NCBI GenBank assembly: GCA_918026815.1
Contig: CAKJVC010000012.1
Span: 2,480,001 to 2,544,000, forward strand
Length of the DNA stretch: 64,000 bases
From: Chalara sp. BL73
Taxonomy: Eukaryota; Ascomycota; Leotiomycetes; Helotiales
Direction of reading: 5' to 3'
The notes under the pieces were generated by a model. That model saw only the letters and a program-made list of their open reading frames with translations, was not told where the DNA came from and made no database searches. Positions 37,163 to 48,371 of this stretch are shown here, one piece after another. Position 1 is the first letter of the stretch, and each line of letters begins with the position of its first letter. The translations under genes and the position numbers were made by a program.

Positions 37163-38035
37163 GGAAAGTGATCCTTCAAACTGCCTAGACGTTTATAATT
37201 TTTGCATTAATGGCAGACTCTCGGAAGAGACGGCAGAGTCTTGGAAGACTGCTGCTATTCAAAGTGCAGCATGCACATGTAGGAGGAGGCCACCGCGGTC
37301 TTCGGCTTAAATGGTTAATGGTGGCCGAAGTATGATTATTCGATATCGTAGTATATGATCCGCACAGCTGAGTCCCTATATTTGAAGCAGGGAGCAGAAA
37401 ATCGAGTGCACATATGTCAACTGGCTGTAGGTTGTCAGTATTGAGTTGATGCGTGCTTCGTCGCAGTGCACGTAGTCTTGGCATCTCAGCCCCGCGCTCC
37501 ACTGTAGCCTTGTCCCCACCATCAGGCCTGAGTGTGAGGTTACACCAGCCTTGCAAAGGCAACAAGGCAACATCAAACTAAATCTGAGCTTGTTGAGAAT
37601 GTCCACTGAGAGATCTTACACTCGGTGTAGTTCTTACTATATGTTCAACCTGAACATCGGCAGATACTCAAACGAAGGCTTGCAGTACTCAATATAGTCA
37701 TCGTCCTTGAGATGGCACAAAACGAGTAAATGCCACCAAAATAAGAAGAGAGGCATAAATGATTAGACTTTTTATTTATTGTATCTCCTCAACAAGACTC
37801 TTTTATCAGCCTCTGCTCATGAGCCACATATATGCGTCTGCTGTTCACAAACACAAATGATCTCTATTCACCTCCATATGCGCCATGCCATGCAAGACTC
37901 CAATCCAACCACTGAGGAATGGAGCTATGATATCTAATGTTTTGTTTTCCAAATGTCTTAAGACAAAGGATGGAGCTGCGCGTATTGTCGCGGTCTCAAC
38001 TTGGCTAAAATTTAACCACTGTCAAGGGGTGCCGT
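37163..38035. other. Intergenic region
   Basis: Upstream region of the Usp-domain gene and 3' side of eIF3l, both on the minus strand. The short frames present have no supporting signal. Confidence 0.3.
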
Positions 38036-39566
38036 CTAGTAGGTCCGGGCAAGGTTGCGCAAATACCAATCGACCAATTTTCGGCCAACCTTTGCTTCAG
38101 AGATGTGGATGAGATCCTGTTAACAGATTAGCCTGCTGAAATACCATTCGGCTTGAGCTCAACTTACACCCTGCATAGCATAATCTAGATCCCCAGAAGC
38201 AGCAACTTCTCCATCTAATAAGCCATTCTCTGTCCACCTAACTTGTCTACTTCTTTGCTTATTCACTAAAAGCCAACCTCTTAACTTCTCGGGCTCAACC
38301 TCCAGGAATCCAGCAAGCTTCTTCAAATCCATTGTTGTGTAGAGACGGAGATAAGACTTAACAGTGGGGCTCCACATATTTGCTTTCACCTCATCCATGA
38401 AGATGCTGACATGGTGTTCGAGCGGATCGACGTTGATCTCCGGGTTGTCGAAATCAGGTGGGGTGGGGGAAATAAATTTTGGGCATGCGGAGCGGAAAAG
38501 TTCTTCGAAGATTGGTAACGACTCAGGTCCACCGCGTTGCAACTTTAAGAGCTGATCACCATACTTCTCCCGTAAAGCAGTGTGGATTGTATCATCCAGT
38601 CTGGTAGGCTGGAAGGCAACACAAATGGCAATCAGTGCATACATCTGATCGTTCTTCTTCGTGATAGAATCATACTGCGCATTCTTCTGGAAGTTCTTTG
38701 TTCGAGAAACATAGATCAAGATGTGGCTGAACATCCGGATCGCGTCTGCATATCGTCGCATCATCATGTAGGAGAAACCTACGTAATAGTAGGTAGTGAA
38801 GTGCGCCGCCATTACTCGAGCAAACATCGCCTTCTTGTTAAGCTCAATATCGTCAAGAGTCTTGAGCGCTAGACTGAAGTCGCCGAGCAGGCAGTGAACT
38901 CGCAGGAGACCAATGATCGAGAAGTAACCCAACATTCTGTAAAGAGACTTCGAGCCGTAATCTCCAGCAACCGCAGTTGGCTCCTCCCCACGCTTCATTG
39001 CTGCCAATTGTTCATTAATCTGAGACCTTTGGATCAAAGAGTATAAAACATTTAGAACGCTATAACAACCCCATGTGTTTGGATTCTCGCGGAGAAATGC
39101 GATTTCTTCCTCATTGTTGGCCTGGCGTGCGACACGGTTTCGGTAGGAACAGAAGGAGTTGAATTGGTAGATAAATTCGTCGATAACATCCCAGGCCCAG
39201 TAATACTACACAAAGAGTCAGTTATTTCGGATACAAAAAGATACTGAGTAAACATACAGAAGGCGGCTCAAGATCAACTGGACCGTCCGAGTTTAAGATG
39301 AAGTGGAACAGGCTGCAGTAATTATCGTAGCTCGTAAACTTGGCATCAAGAGAAGCAGAGAAATCAAGAGGCTGAGCGGCGGCAGCAAGTCTTGACTGAA
39401 TATCGTCGGTCTGGTCCCTCAAGCTCAATGAGGAGACTTGCTCCAATTCCTCCATGCCTTCATACTGAACTTGCTCTCTGAAGTCTCCTGCAAGGGCTTC
39501 CTCTTCGATATCAGAGTCATCATCTATGGCTCGTATCGGAGCACCTCCGCTCTGAAAAGCGCTCAT
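38036..39566 (-). CDS. eIF3l: Translation initiation factor eIF3 subunit L
   Basis: Exons 39566-39258, 39205-38168 and 38116-38036 give 475 residues. The acidic N-terminus is followed by eIF3l landmarks: FTSYDNYCSLFHFILNSDGP, YYWAWDVIDEFIYQFNSFCS, NTWGCYSVLNVLYSLIQRSQ, YRMLGYFSIIGLLRVHCLLG, TTYYYVGFSYMMMRRYADAI and KKNDQMYALIAICVAFQPTR. The PCI-like region MDLKKLAGFLEVEPEKLR precedes a last exon reading DLIHISEAKVGRKLVDWYLR. The protein is a PCI subunit of the eIF3 scaffold on the 40S ribosome. It is absent from S. cerevisiae but kept in filamentous ascomycetes. The 81-bp last exon was found by requiring the conserved YLRNLARTY end. Confidence 0.95.
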
Positions 39567-40145
39567 GTTTGCTGATAATGACGAAGATTTGCGTTCTCGT
39601 GTAGAGAAAGGTAGGAGTTTGGCCTTGGTGGGGTTGTTCGTATACCAATTCTCGCTTACGATTTTTCCAAACCCACTGAGCCGATGTTCGACAGATTTTA
39701 CTAAGAACGGATTGCCTTATGTGTATAGAATTAGGAAGCAATAAACAAAAGGTACACAGAAACTTCCGCACTACCACTCAGTATTACTACCTGCATTTAC
39801 AAATCTAGATAGTTGCATTTCAGTTGAGATTCAGTCTCACATGATTCCTAGTTAGCACGTGATCAATCCGACCAAGACAATCTCCGGATATGGAGGAATG
39901 TTTTTGCGTAATGTGGGCCTTTCTGTAAATCAGAAATGCTTGATGGGTCTTTCCCGAGTTGTGCTACAGCACTAAAGTTTCGGGTAGCTTCCACTTAGTC
40001 TGGGGTTTGGCTAGGCGAACTAGGGTAGGTGTCCGTGCTCTCTCGCCTATCTCCCGGATACCATTAATTTGAGTTCGATTTAACAACTAAATTCAAAAGA
40101 GCAATCTGCTGGTAATTTGCTGTATCTGTTTGTCTCACAGTCATA
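39567..40145. promoter_or_regulatory. Shared upstream region of eIF3l and the Nrd1-like gene
   Basis: A 579-bp gap between divergent start codons, without a credible ORF; it should hold both promoters. Confidence 0.4.
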
Positions 40146-41794
40146 ATGGATGCTGTAACTATTGAGAAGTCTTACTTTGAAACTCTTATGAGGCGGTATG
40201 TGCCTTTCTTCGAAATATTGGGCAGTTGATAGAAACATGCTTGTTCGGTTCCAACAGCTAACAAATCTTTTGCAACAGGGCTCAATTTGTACGTGATATC
40301 TTCAAATGGTCTCAATCGGTATACTGACTGGCATAAATGTTAGCATACGAATGAGATTGACTACCCTACCCCAGAAAGTTTGGATACAGTGACAATTCCT
40401 AAGTTGGAGCATGATAGCCTGGTGAGCATACACTTCCGGAAATTATTATTATGCTGCTAACCACTCTTTCAAGCTGGAATCAGCTCGCCAACTTGGTATG
40501 TTGTAACCCGCCATGGCATCTTTCCCCCCAATCCACTTGGTGAATTGTTAAGTCGCTAATCTGCTGGCAGCTAATCTTCGCAGAAATCTGTTTCGTGGTG
40601 GTGTGCTAGAAGCAACACTAGCCGTGGGTAATCTAAGAGACCTACTTGAATCTTTGCTAACCAATAGCCCAGATATTGATGCAAGATGAAAGCAATCTTG
40701 AGGTGCACGAAGAGTCAGACACCGATCAGGCGAATAAAGCGCAAAACAGATTCACCACTAGCCGAGAACTACACTCTCAGAAAGATGGCGGACGGAATTA
40801 CACTTATGGCCAGAACTCAGTCTACACCCCTCGAAATCCTAATATGCGGGCCAGTAGCACAGGCTACCATGATCACAATGGGAATGAAGATTATGCTTTC
40901 TCGCCAGATGGTGGAGAATACGAGAATTTTGATGGAGAAAGTGTAAACCACGACTTCCAACCGAGACTTGGTCGGCCACAATTTGTTAAACATGCTAAGC
41001 GGTCTCTGTTACTTGTCAATCTCCCAGAGAGTGTAACACATGCAGATATCACAGATGTTGTCAGAGGAGGAATGTTACTGGACATTTATCTTCGAAGCCA
41101 TGAACGCACTGCTACTGTCTCCTTTCTAGAGGAAATTGACGCCCAAAAGTTCTTCCAGCATGTCAAACGTCATGACCTGTACATCAAATGCAAGAGAGTA
41201 TGCATCCAAATACTTGTTCGAACAATGAGTTCTTGAACTAACTACCTAGGCTACAATCCGTTGGGCCGATCGACAGTTTATTCTTCCTAGTCACGTCGCA
41301 AACAAGGTCAGTATTGGAGCAACCAGGAATCTCATTATCCGCAATCGTACTCCAAGACATACTGAAGACTCTATACGGAATGACCTTGAGCATATTCATA
41401 ATTTGGTGGTGATTAAAATCACATTTAAGGGACAAAACATATATGTCTCCACCAACTCTGTTCACAATTCAATGTTTGCACGTACTTGTTTAATGAGTCG
41501 CGCGTAAGTGCCTATACTTCGAGATACCGACATCTCTAACTTTTGTTTAGACTGTACAAGGGGTCCAAAATTGACTGGGATGTTGATGAATGTGCCAAAC
41601 CGTTGGTGACGCCAGAACGATCTCACTCGAAGGTAGTTGCAGTCAAGAAGAAAGAAACAGGCTTAATGAACCGTTTCCAACTTTTGAATATGGATACAAC
41701 AGGGGATGGGTCATGCGACAGCGATGATGGTGATGATGATGGCAGCGGGATTATCCTTCCGAGCACAGTCATCCCATCTACCAAAGCCATGTAA
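40146..41794 (+). CDS. RNA-binding protein with two RRMs, Nrd1/Msa2-like
   Basis: Eight exons (40146-40195, 40279-40288, 40344-40421, 40474-40495, 40571-40627, 40668-41197, 41250-41503, 41551-41794) give 414 residues. Five very short 5' exons, one of only 10 bp, encode the conserved N-terminus MDAVTIEKSYFETLMRR, AQF, HTNEIDYPTPESLDTVTIPK and NLRRNLFRGGVLEATLAV. RRM1 is about residues 185-258 (KRSLLLVNLPESVTHADITD); RRM2 about 268-333 (SIGATRNLIIRN, NLVVIKITFKGQNIYVST). The motif LYKGSKIDWDVDECA after RRM2 is typical of ascomycete negative-regulator-of-differentiation proteins. S. pombe Nrd1/Msa2 represses onset of sexual differentiation; the target here is unknown. The stop overlaps a donor-like GTAAGC, so a further 3' exon is possible. 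Confidence 0.85.
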
Positions 41795-42733
41795 GCTAGA
41801 TAATCGTGGTATCATGTTGCAAGTAATGCAAGTAAGTAGAGCATAGCATACTCTAGAATATGACCTCTGACTGCTGGTAGGGGATACTCTCGCGTGTTGG
41901 CCCTTGTCCCAGCTCTTTTGTACTTTCCAATTCTTTCTACTTGGTTATCATATCTAGGGTTGCGAAATAAGTTGGCGCTGGTCTGGCATGCTTCTTTATC
42001 TCGCTCTTGCTGTTTGCATATACCCCGAAGCTGCTCTGTGCTTCAATTGCAGCTTCATGTTTATAGTAGGAAATAGTAAAGATAATAGGGGGTATTAGCG
42101 GCGGATAAACTAATGCCTGTTTCCAAGGATGCATAAGATGCCGAGGAGTGATACTTCCAATTTGGTATTCTCATGTATTTGCGTTGTAGCCTGCACGGTC
42201 CTTCCGAAGACAGTAATAATTTCCGTTCTAAAGAATAAGAGTTTTACGCAGCATAAGCCCGAGCCATTTGACAGTCCTGATGTGTCTGAGTAATATTAAG
42301 AGTCGAAACGTGACTTGATTGAATTCTGTTCATAGAATGAGGACACGAGAATTCTGCCAAGTAGCAAACATCCCCACAAGGATTCTCAAGTCCCTGAACA
42401 TAGATTATATCCAGATATCCAACCAAACTTTCGAATACCCCCTCTGACGAAGCCTATTGGTTGAAAATTAATGCTTCTCAGCTTTGAGACGTGCAACAAA
42501 AAACATCAATGCTTGGTTGGATACTATCATTATTGGCTGTTCTGATCTTCCAATGAGATTAGGGTATCGACTTCATTGCCCCTGGCACTTGATCACGCTA
42601 AGATAAGATGATCTCCCTTCCACAGCCGCAGCTGTTTCAACATCGTCATCAACCTACTCTGTACTCCTTGCGTCCGCAAAGCACACGACTTCTCTCTTCA
42701 GTCACACGAGCACCTATACACAACATATCTACG
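41795..42733. other. Intergenic region
   Basis: No accepted gene. The distal part carries the GPHR promoter and leader, including the uORF described next. Confidence 0.3.
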
Positions 42734-42787
42734 ATGAAGTTCGGCCTCAGAGTGGCCTCGCGACACGCTCCCAATGCTTCCTCCTGA
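42734..42787 (+). promoter_or_regulatory. Upstream ORF overlapping the GPHR start codon
   Basis: An 18-codon frame (MKFGLRVASRHAPNASS, stop TGA 42785-42787) starts 40 bp upstream of the GPHR ATG and ends 14 bases inside the main ORF in another frame. If it lies in the mRNA leader, it should reduce translation of the main frame unless bypassed by leaky scanning. Confidence 0.55.
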
Positions 42788-44411
42788 ACAATGCGATGAT
42801 GACTGTACTCCACCTTGGGCAAAGAACCATTCTTTGAGCCCTAGATCTATTTCAACACTCACACTTTCCATCGCTCCATTTCTAATTACCTTTCTACTTG
42901 TCAACTTCGCCGTCCTACATAATTTATTCCCTCGAGTGTCTAGTCTGCACAATTCAAAGGATGGCGAGGAGCATTACCTTCCACATGATGCGCCTCCTAG
43001 CTTGCGACAATCACATGCTGAGCATGGGGCAAAGACATCAAGACGTTCAATCGTTGCAATCTCATTCTCGACCACAATAGCATTATCAGCCGTCCTAGCC
43101 GAATTACTGCTCTGTGAAATTTCAAACTCCCTCGATCCAAATGCTCGATCTGCAGCTCTAGGCATTACAGTACCAACCCTACTATTTTTTCTCGTCGTCT
43201 TGATCCCTTTCCTCGAATTACGATCAATAATCACAGGTTGTGGGTGGTCGTTTGGCAGGAAAGATAATGGAAAGAAAAGGAGATTGCCCTGGTTCTTACA
43301 GATTGCTGGATTTATGATATGGTTGTTAGGTTTCTGGTGGCTAGGACAAAGTGTGCCAGCAAGCTATGCTCGGTCAACGACGGCAACTACAACAAAAGGA
43401 TTAAGCGAAGCATGTGTTGAACGAGTCGGTATCGTCGGCATCGCTTTGATGGCCACGCTTTCTGGCTTTGCTGCAGTTTCGGCGTCATGGCAGACCTTTG
43501 GTGTAAAACATAGGCCAGTGACAGAAGCAGATGTGGCTCGAAAACAGGCCGGCCTTGATGCCACAAATGATATGCTAGCAGCAAAGAAAAGTCGGTTGCG
43601 CGCACTTCAACGCAAAGTCCATGAGTCTCCTTCGGAAGGATTTGTGACAAAGATGATTGGCTCTATTCGCGGAGGCGGAGATGGGCAGGAGATCAAAGGA
43701 CTAGAATTAGAGATCTCCGGTCTCACATCTATGGGACAAAGTCTCTCAGCGTCTCTTACACTTCTGCAAAATCGGCTGGCAGCAAGTCAACGCTCATCAT
43801 CTGCACTCGGGAAATTCTTCTACACGCCAACTGCCTATGCGTTCGCACTCTATTGTATATACCGAATCCTGGCTACCACTCTTACAATACTCCGACGTAT
43901 GGTAGCATCTCCCGATTCCGCTGCGTTCTCGTCCTCAAACACGGACCCTATAAACCAAACTCTGTCCCTCCTTGCCAAATACGTATACCCACAACTCGAT
44001 CAGCAAGCCTGGTCACAGCAGATATCCTTTCTGCTTTCGGGCATCATTTTGCTCGCCTCATTCAACAGTGTTCTACAAACATTTCACATGCTCACCAAGC
44101 TCTCTCCATCTCTTCTCTATCAAGCACAAGCCAACCTCGCGCTCATAATTGCTCAGATCTCTGCTACATATGTAATTTCGAATGCGATCTTGCTGCGGAG
44201 TAATTTGCCATTGGAAATGAAAAGTGTAGTTTCTGATGCTTTAGGAAGTCCGCTAGAGCCTGGCTTTGTGGAGCACTGGTTTGAGAATTGGTTTTTGTTT
44301 GCGAGCATTGCGACGGCGTTGGGAATATGGTTACGCAGGGTGTTTGCAGGCCCGGGAGACTGGGATGATATGGATGATGGCGATATCGAAATGGGCCAGA
44401 AAAGATCTTGA
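42774..44411 (+). CDS. Golgi pH regulator / GPHR (ABA-GPCR family) membrane protein
   Basis: A single-exon frame of 545 residues. The start MLPPEQCDDDCTPPWAKNHS is the usual beginning of ascomycete homologues and precedes membrane segment 1 (IAPFLITFLLVNFAVL). Further segments are ISFSTTIALSAVLAELLL, LGITVPTLLFFLVVLIPFLE, WFLQIAGFMIWLLGFWWLG and VGIVGIALMATLSGFAAVSA. The characteristic cytosolic coiled loop follows (ADVARKQAGLDATNDMLAAK, then GLELEISGL), then ALYCIYRILATTLTILRR and three C-terminal segments with QISFLLSGIILLASF and IIAQISATYVISNAILLR. Animal GPHR is an anion channel needed for Golgi acidification; plant GTG homologues were proposed as abscisic acid receptors. The fungal role is little studied. 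Absence of introns contrasts with its neighbours. Confidence 0.9.
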   Translation: MLPPEQCDDDCTPPWAKNHSLSPRSISTLTLSIAPFLITFLLVNFAVLHNLFPRVSSLHNSKDGEEHYLPHDAPPSLRQSHAEHGAKTSRRSIVAISFSTTIALSAVLAELLLCEISNSLDPNARSAALGITVPTLLFFLVVLIPFLELRSIITGCGWSFGRKDNGKKRRLPWFLQIAGFMIWLLGFWWLGQSVPASYARSTTATTTKGLSEACVERVGIVGIALMATLSGFAAVSASWQTFGVKHRPVTEADVARKQAGLDATNDMLAAKKSRLRALQRKVHESPSEGFVTKMIGSIRGGGDGQEIKGLELEISGLTSMGQSLSASLTLLQNRLAASQRSSSALGKFFYTPTAYAFALYCIYRILATTLTILRRMVASPDSAAFSSSNTDPINQTLSLLAKYVYPQLDQQAWSQQISFLLSGIILLASFNSVLQTFHMLTKLSPSLLYQAQANLALIIAQISATYVISNAILLRSNLPLEMKSVVSDALGSPLEPGFVEHWFENWFLFASIATALGIWLRRVFAGPGDWDDMDDGDIEMGQKRS

Positions 44412-45730
44412 TTATCTGTGGTGTATCGGGAGTTTGGCTGGCTTGTGTATGCATTTCGTAGATTGTATCACAAGAATAAAACACATGGGACATGGAGCAC
44501 AGATGGTAGTTGTTTTAGGTGTAATATAGCAATGAATTGGAGCGTCTAGAATCCACTACGTGCGTTGTTCTCTAACAAGGTCTAAACGCTCTGGAAATTG
44601 CTCAGCATACTTATCAAGCGCATTACTGTCTAGTTTTGTTTCGTTGCCCTTTTACTTCAGCCCATCATCCTATGTTCTAAGATACCAAGCGTTAAATTAA
44701 CTCCATCAAACACATTCTTCCTGCCTCTACTTTGTTAGTCATACCCTTGTTGCCATTTCTTGCTGGGCTTCTCATTAGTACGATGTACTCTCCAAGGCAT
44801 ATCTACATCCAAGGAGTTAAAATGTTCGAATGCACTTTAATATCAAGATCTCATAGATATCTTTTTGTTTCAGTCCTCCCCAGCGAGCGTTCCAGCCTGA
44901 TATGAAGAGCATCTGTCGGTGACAGCATTCGAACGAATCTGTGCTGGAAGGCTCCCCTCAGATGTGCGTCCTTTCTTATATACATAAACTTCGTGGGCAA
45001 CTATGAAGGTGCTTTGTACTTTATGAAAGAAATTTAAAATATCCAATATACATTCACTAAAAGTCTTATACGTCGAGCTTCTCGTTCTGTAAGGAAGCTC
45101 AATTCTATAAATATATAGGGTTTGAGTGTCTTTTCATATCCCCCTTAAGAATCATTTTACATGCAGCGCTTCGAAGTAATGCTAATCTTACATCTAGCAT
45201 TGTTGTTTGCCAAACTCGCACACAAAGTATTTGCTTGAGCCTTTTGATAGCAACCTTTTTTATTATGGATCATTTGATCATGTGGCTATATCCTGCTTCC
45301 TCCCCCCCCCCCCCTTATATTACATAAGTGAAACTAGCCATAGCTCCAACAGCAACGAAGCCGTTGGCAGCACCTCTCATTACAACATATTCCTTAGAGG
45401 CCGTTAGGAGGAGCACACCGGCTCTGTATCGGCGTGCCCTGATCGCCTGTCATACGTAATTCGTTATATGTTATTTTGCTGATGTTGGCAGCGGTCTTTC
45501 ATTTGATTCTTTTTGCTATGCGAATGGGAAACCGCTGCTGCTGCGTTGCTGCTGGCTTCTTTTGAGGAGAAAACAAAATATTAGACGAAGGAAGCGCACG
45601 TGAGAATGGAAACCTGGTGTGCGAGGAATTTTAATATTGAGCAGACTTCTAAGATTTACGACACAGTATACAGAGGCAATACATCCAGGCCTCAATCAAA
45701 CTCATTCCCCCTAAACTATTCACGAACAAT
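44412..45730. other. Intergenic region with poly-C tract
   Basis: No accepted gene. A run of 13 cytosines occurs at 45302-45314; the rest is unremarkable AT-rich sequence. Confidence 0.35.
45302..45314 (+). repeat. Homopolymer C13
   Basis: Thirteen consecutive C residues, an obvious slippage site both in vivo and for sequencing. Confidence 0.9.
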
Positions 45731-46629
45731 CTATGCTAGGAATCTTGCAGACCGCTTAGCGCGTCTGGCACGTTTGGTAGCGGCAGCGTCGGTGGCATTT
45801 CCAGCACCAGCCATTTGGACAGGTATACAGCCTCCGAAAGGTCCAGCTCCTATGTAATGATTAGCAGTGAAGGTGAGACTTTTTTAAGCTTGAGTAACAT
45901 ACTGGCAGCGTTGTTACATCTGACCATGCACACTCCAGTGGCATCACCAGCTGTTCCGGTACACGTTTGATCGGCTGGGATATTGGCAGTGAGAGGCTAG
46001 GTCTTTCAGTTAGCGATATCGTTATTATACACAGGATGCTTCGACTTACAAAGTCTTGGGCTCTAGCATCGCTTCGGGACTCCTCGCCAGGAACATTGGT
46101 GCCGACAGTAATGGCCTGCCACTGTGTGCCAGTGCCAGTAGCATCAATCATACATTCATAAGGTCCAGCGCCATCGCCGTTGACTTGATGGAGAGTCATC
46201 TGCAGCTCTCCTCCGGGTGTGACCTGTGGCAATTGATCTATCTGATGTTAGCGACCTATCATTAGATAAATCTAGGTAAATAGCACTCACTTCCAGAAGC
46301 GACCATTGCTGCAACTTGAGTAGCTGGGTCGTTGGTTCCGCCACCAAGAGTCTCGCCGCAAGTATCAGCAGCCGCGTTCCTGAAGCGAGTTGAGTCTTGC
46401 TGGAATGGGTTTCGGCGGGATCCATCTCGTGGAGTTGCGTCATCGACTGCGTGAATCAGTACATTTCATACATAGGATTGGAAAGTGAGTCTCGAGATGG
46501 GACACACTTACCACCAAGGGCCTGGCCTTGTCCACCTGCATCACCAACGGCCTTGATAATCGCACCGTGGCCTGCCACAAGTGGGCTTGAGGCAGCAAGG
46601 AAAAGAAGAACAGATGCTGAGAATAACAT
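45731..46629 (-). CDS. Secreted Egh16/GAS1-type protein (virulence-associated family)
   Basis: Exons 46629-46512, 46446-46291, 46237-46050, 45996-45903 and 45849-45731 give 224 residues. A signal peptide ([20 protein letters not shown]) leads to a mature N-terminus [20 protein letters not shown]. Family features are [98 protein letters not shown] and [16 protein letters not shown]; the spaced Cys residues probably form disulfides. The tail is basic ([15 protein letters not shown]). Egh16H from Blumeria and the Magnaporthe GAS1/GAS2 proteins are expressed during appressorium formation; members also occur in saprotrophs, so pathogenicity cannot be inferred from presence alone. All five junctions keep frame. 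Confidence 0.9.
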
Positions 46630-47687
46630 GATGTTTGATGAGAAAGTACTGGCCGGCAGTAGTATTATTAAGTTTAATAGAGGAAAAGGAGAAGAGATTA
46701 AGAGAAGCTATTAGAGTGTGATTGAATGCTGTGTTGTGTGATGAGAGAATTTCATGAGCACTTTTGGGAGTACTTATAGATCCAGTTCGTCAGGATAACA
46801 CGGCAATTGACCTCACGTATGCAGAGCATGGCAATGGCCAAGTCGTTCGAGGTAGAATTCTACACTGCCACTGTGGATTCACCTACGTTTCTACTTGAAA
46901 AACTGACACTCACGATACAGGAGATATGCGAAGAATGAGATGAATCTGGTACACAAACTTGTAGCCAATCGTTGATGTACAATGATCTTTGGTCTAGGGA
47001 AACGCGGGGGGGAGCATGAAAGCTTTTCCTGCTTAGACTGGAGGTCAAGCTTCGGATCAGCTCTTGGAGGTTAAACAGCTGCCCAGTGAGAGAGTCTGAG
47101 ACGGCGCTCGAGACATTGGCAAGGACAAGGCTGCTATAGAAACAACGTTTTTGGTTGGTGCATCTTGCGCTATGATCTGCGGCATATGCAGATCCCGGGC
47201 ATGTCCCTTGAGAGAATCGTACTAATCCGGACATATGATACAATCGAGGCGGACAGACTCCGGCGCCTGAGCTTCTCGCCCTTGCAAGATGGTCTTGTGG
47301 AAACATTAACAGCAAATGTTATGGAAACTGAATATCGTGCAAAACGTCCACACAGGTTCTCATCCGAAGTATCTTTCCCTCAGTGTAGCAAAGTTAGCAA
47401 TGTGATTTCACGTTCGGGCGTAAATGGATCAGTCAAAAGTGAAGTGATACAGTTGATGTTCCAGGTGAGTTCGGGTAGACTCCGGCTTAGCCGCAGCACG
47501 TGATATAGAGAAAGCCAGAATGATGATATAAGCAAGAGACAGCGCCAAGGCCCAACTCAAGTGTTATGCCTTGGTGCCTTGGTGCCTCGTTTCGCTTAGC
47601 GGTACGCACACCAGCATTTTTGGTATCGTAAATTTTGAGCAACGACGAAGAGGAAATCAAAACGACATTTCGACAACCGCCAACAAA
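46630..47687. other. Intergenic region
   Basis: Divergent upstream region of the Egh16-type gene and RPL27. A 151-codon minus-strand frame (47315-46860) starts on a non-ATG codon and shows no domain; it is rejected. Confidence 0.3.
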
Positions 47688-48371
47688 ATGAAGTGTAAGA
47701 CACCTAAAATACTGGAACATAGTCTATAATAACGAGGAGTGCTGACTTGCACATCACAGTCCTGAAGGTCGGCCGCGTTGCGATCATTACCCGGGGCAGA
47801 TATGCCGGAAAGAAGGTAATGCTCACTTCCTGCCCTCATGATGGAGTCGGCAATGGAGGAGATAAGCTTGGATCTAAGGCCGAACTTTCGATCTAAAGGA
47901 ATATGCGCAGCCATAAAGTTGAGAAGAGTAGAATTAGGAAGAGCCAGGGCTGATTGGAAGAAATACAGGTCGTGATCATTCAACCTCAAGACTCTGGATC
48001 CAAGTCGCACCCATATCCACATGCCTTGGTTGCTGGTATTGAGCGCTACCCATCTCAAATCACTCGCCGCATGTCGAAAACCCGCCAAACGAAGCGCAGC
48101 AAGGTCAAGCCTTTCATCAAGGTCATCAACTACAACCACCTCATGCCAACACGTTACACACTCGAGCTGGAGGGATTGAAGGGCGTCATCACTTCGGATA
48201 CTTTCAAGGAGCAGTCGCAGCGGGAGGATGCTAAGAAGACTGTCAAGAAGGCTTTAGAGGAGAGATACACATCGGGAAAGAACAGATGGTTCTTCACTCC
48301 ACTTAGTATGTTCATTCTACGGGCAGGATGCATAAGCATGGCACAAGCTAACATGTCTTACAGGATTTTGA
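47688..48371 (+). CDS. RPL27: 60S ribosomal protein L27 (eL27)
   Basis: Four exons (47688-47694, 47760-47815, 47969-48305, 48364-48371) give 135 residues, matching the family. The first exon is 7 bp (ATGAAGT) and the last is 8 bp, supplying only the end of Arg plus Phe and the stop. The protein reads [60 protein letters not shown] and ends [16 protein letters not shown], as in other eukaryotes. eL27 is a KOW-domain protein of the large-subunit surface. Without the tiny last exon the frame would run on into intron sequence to 48424, which is not conserved. Confidence 0.96.

Noticed and set aside
46860..47315. 151-codon minus-strand frame between the Egh16-type gene and RPL27.
   Set aside because: Opens on a non-ATG codon, has no domain, and lies in a divergent promoter region.
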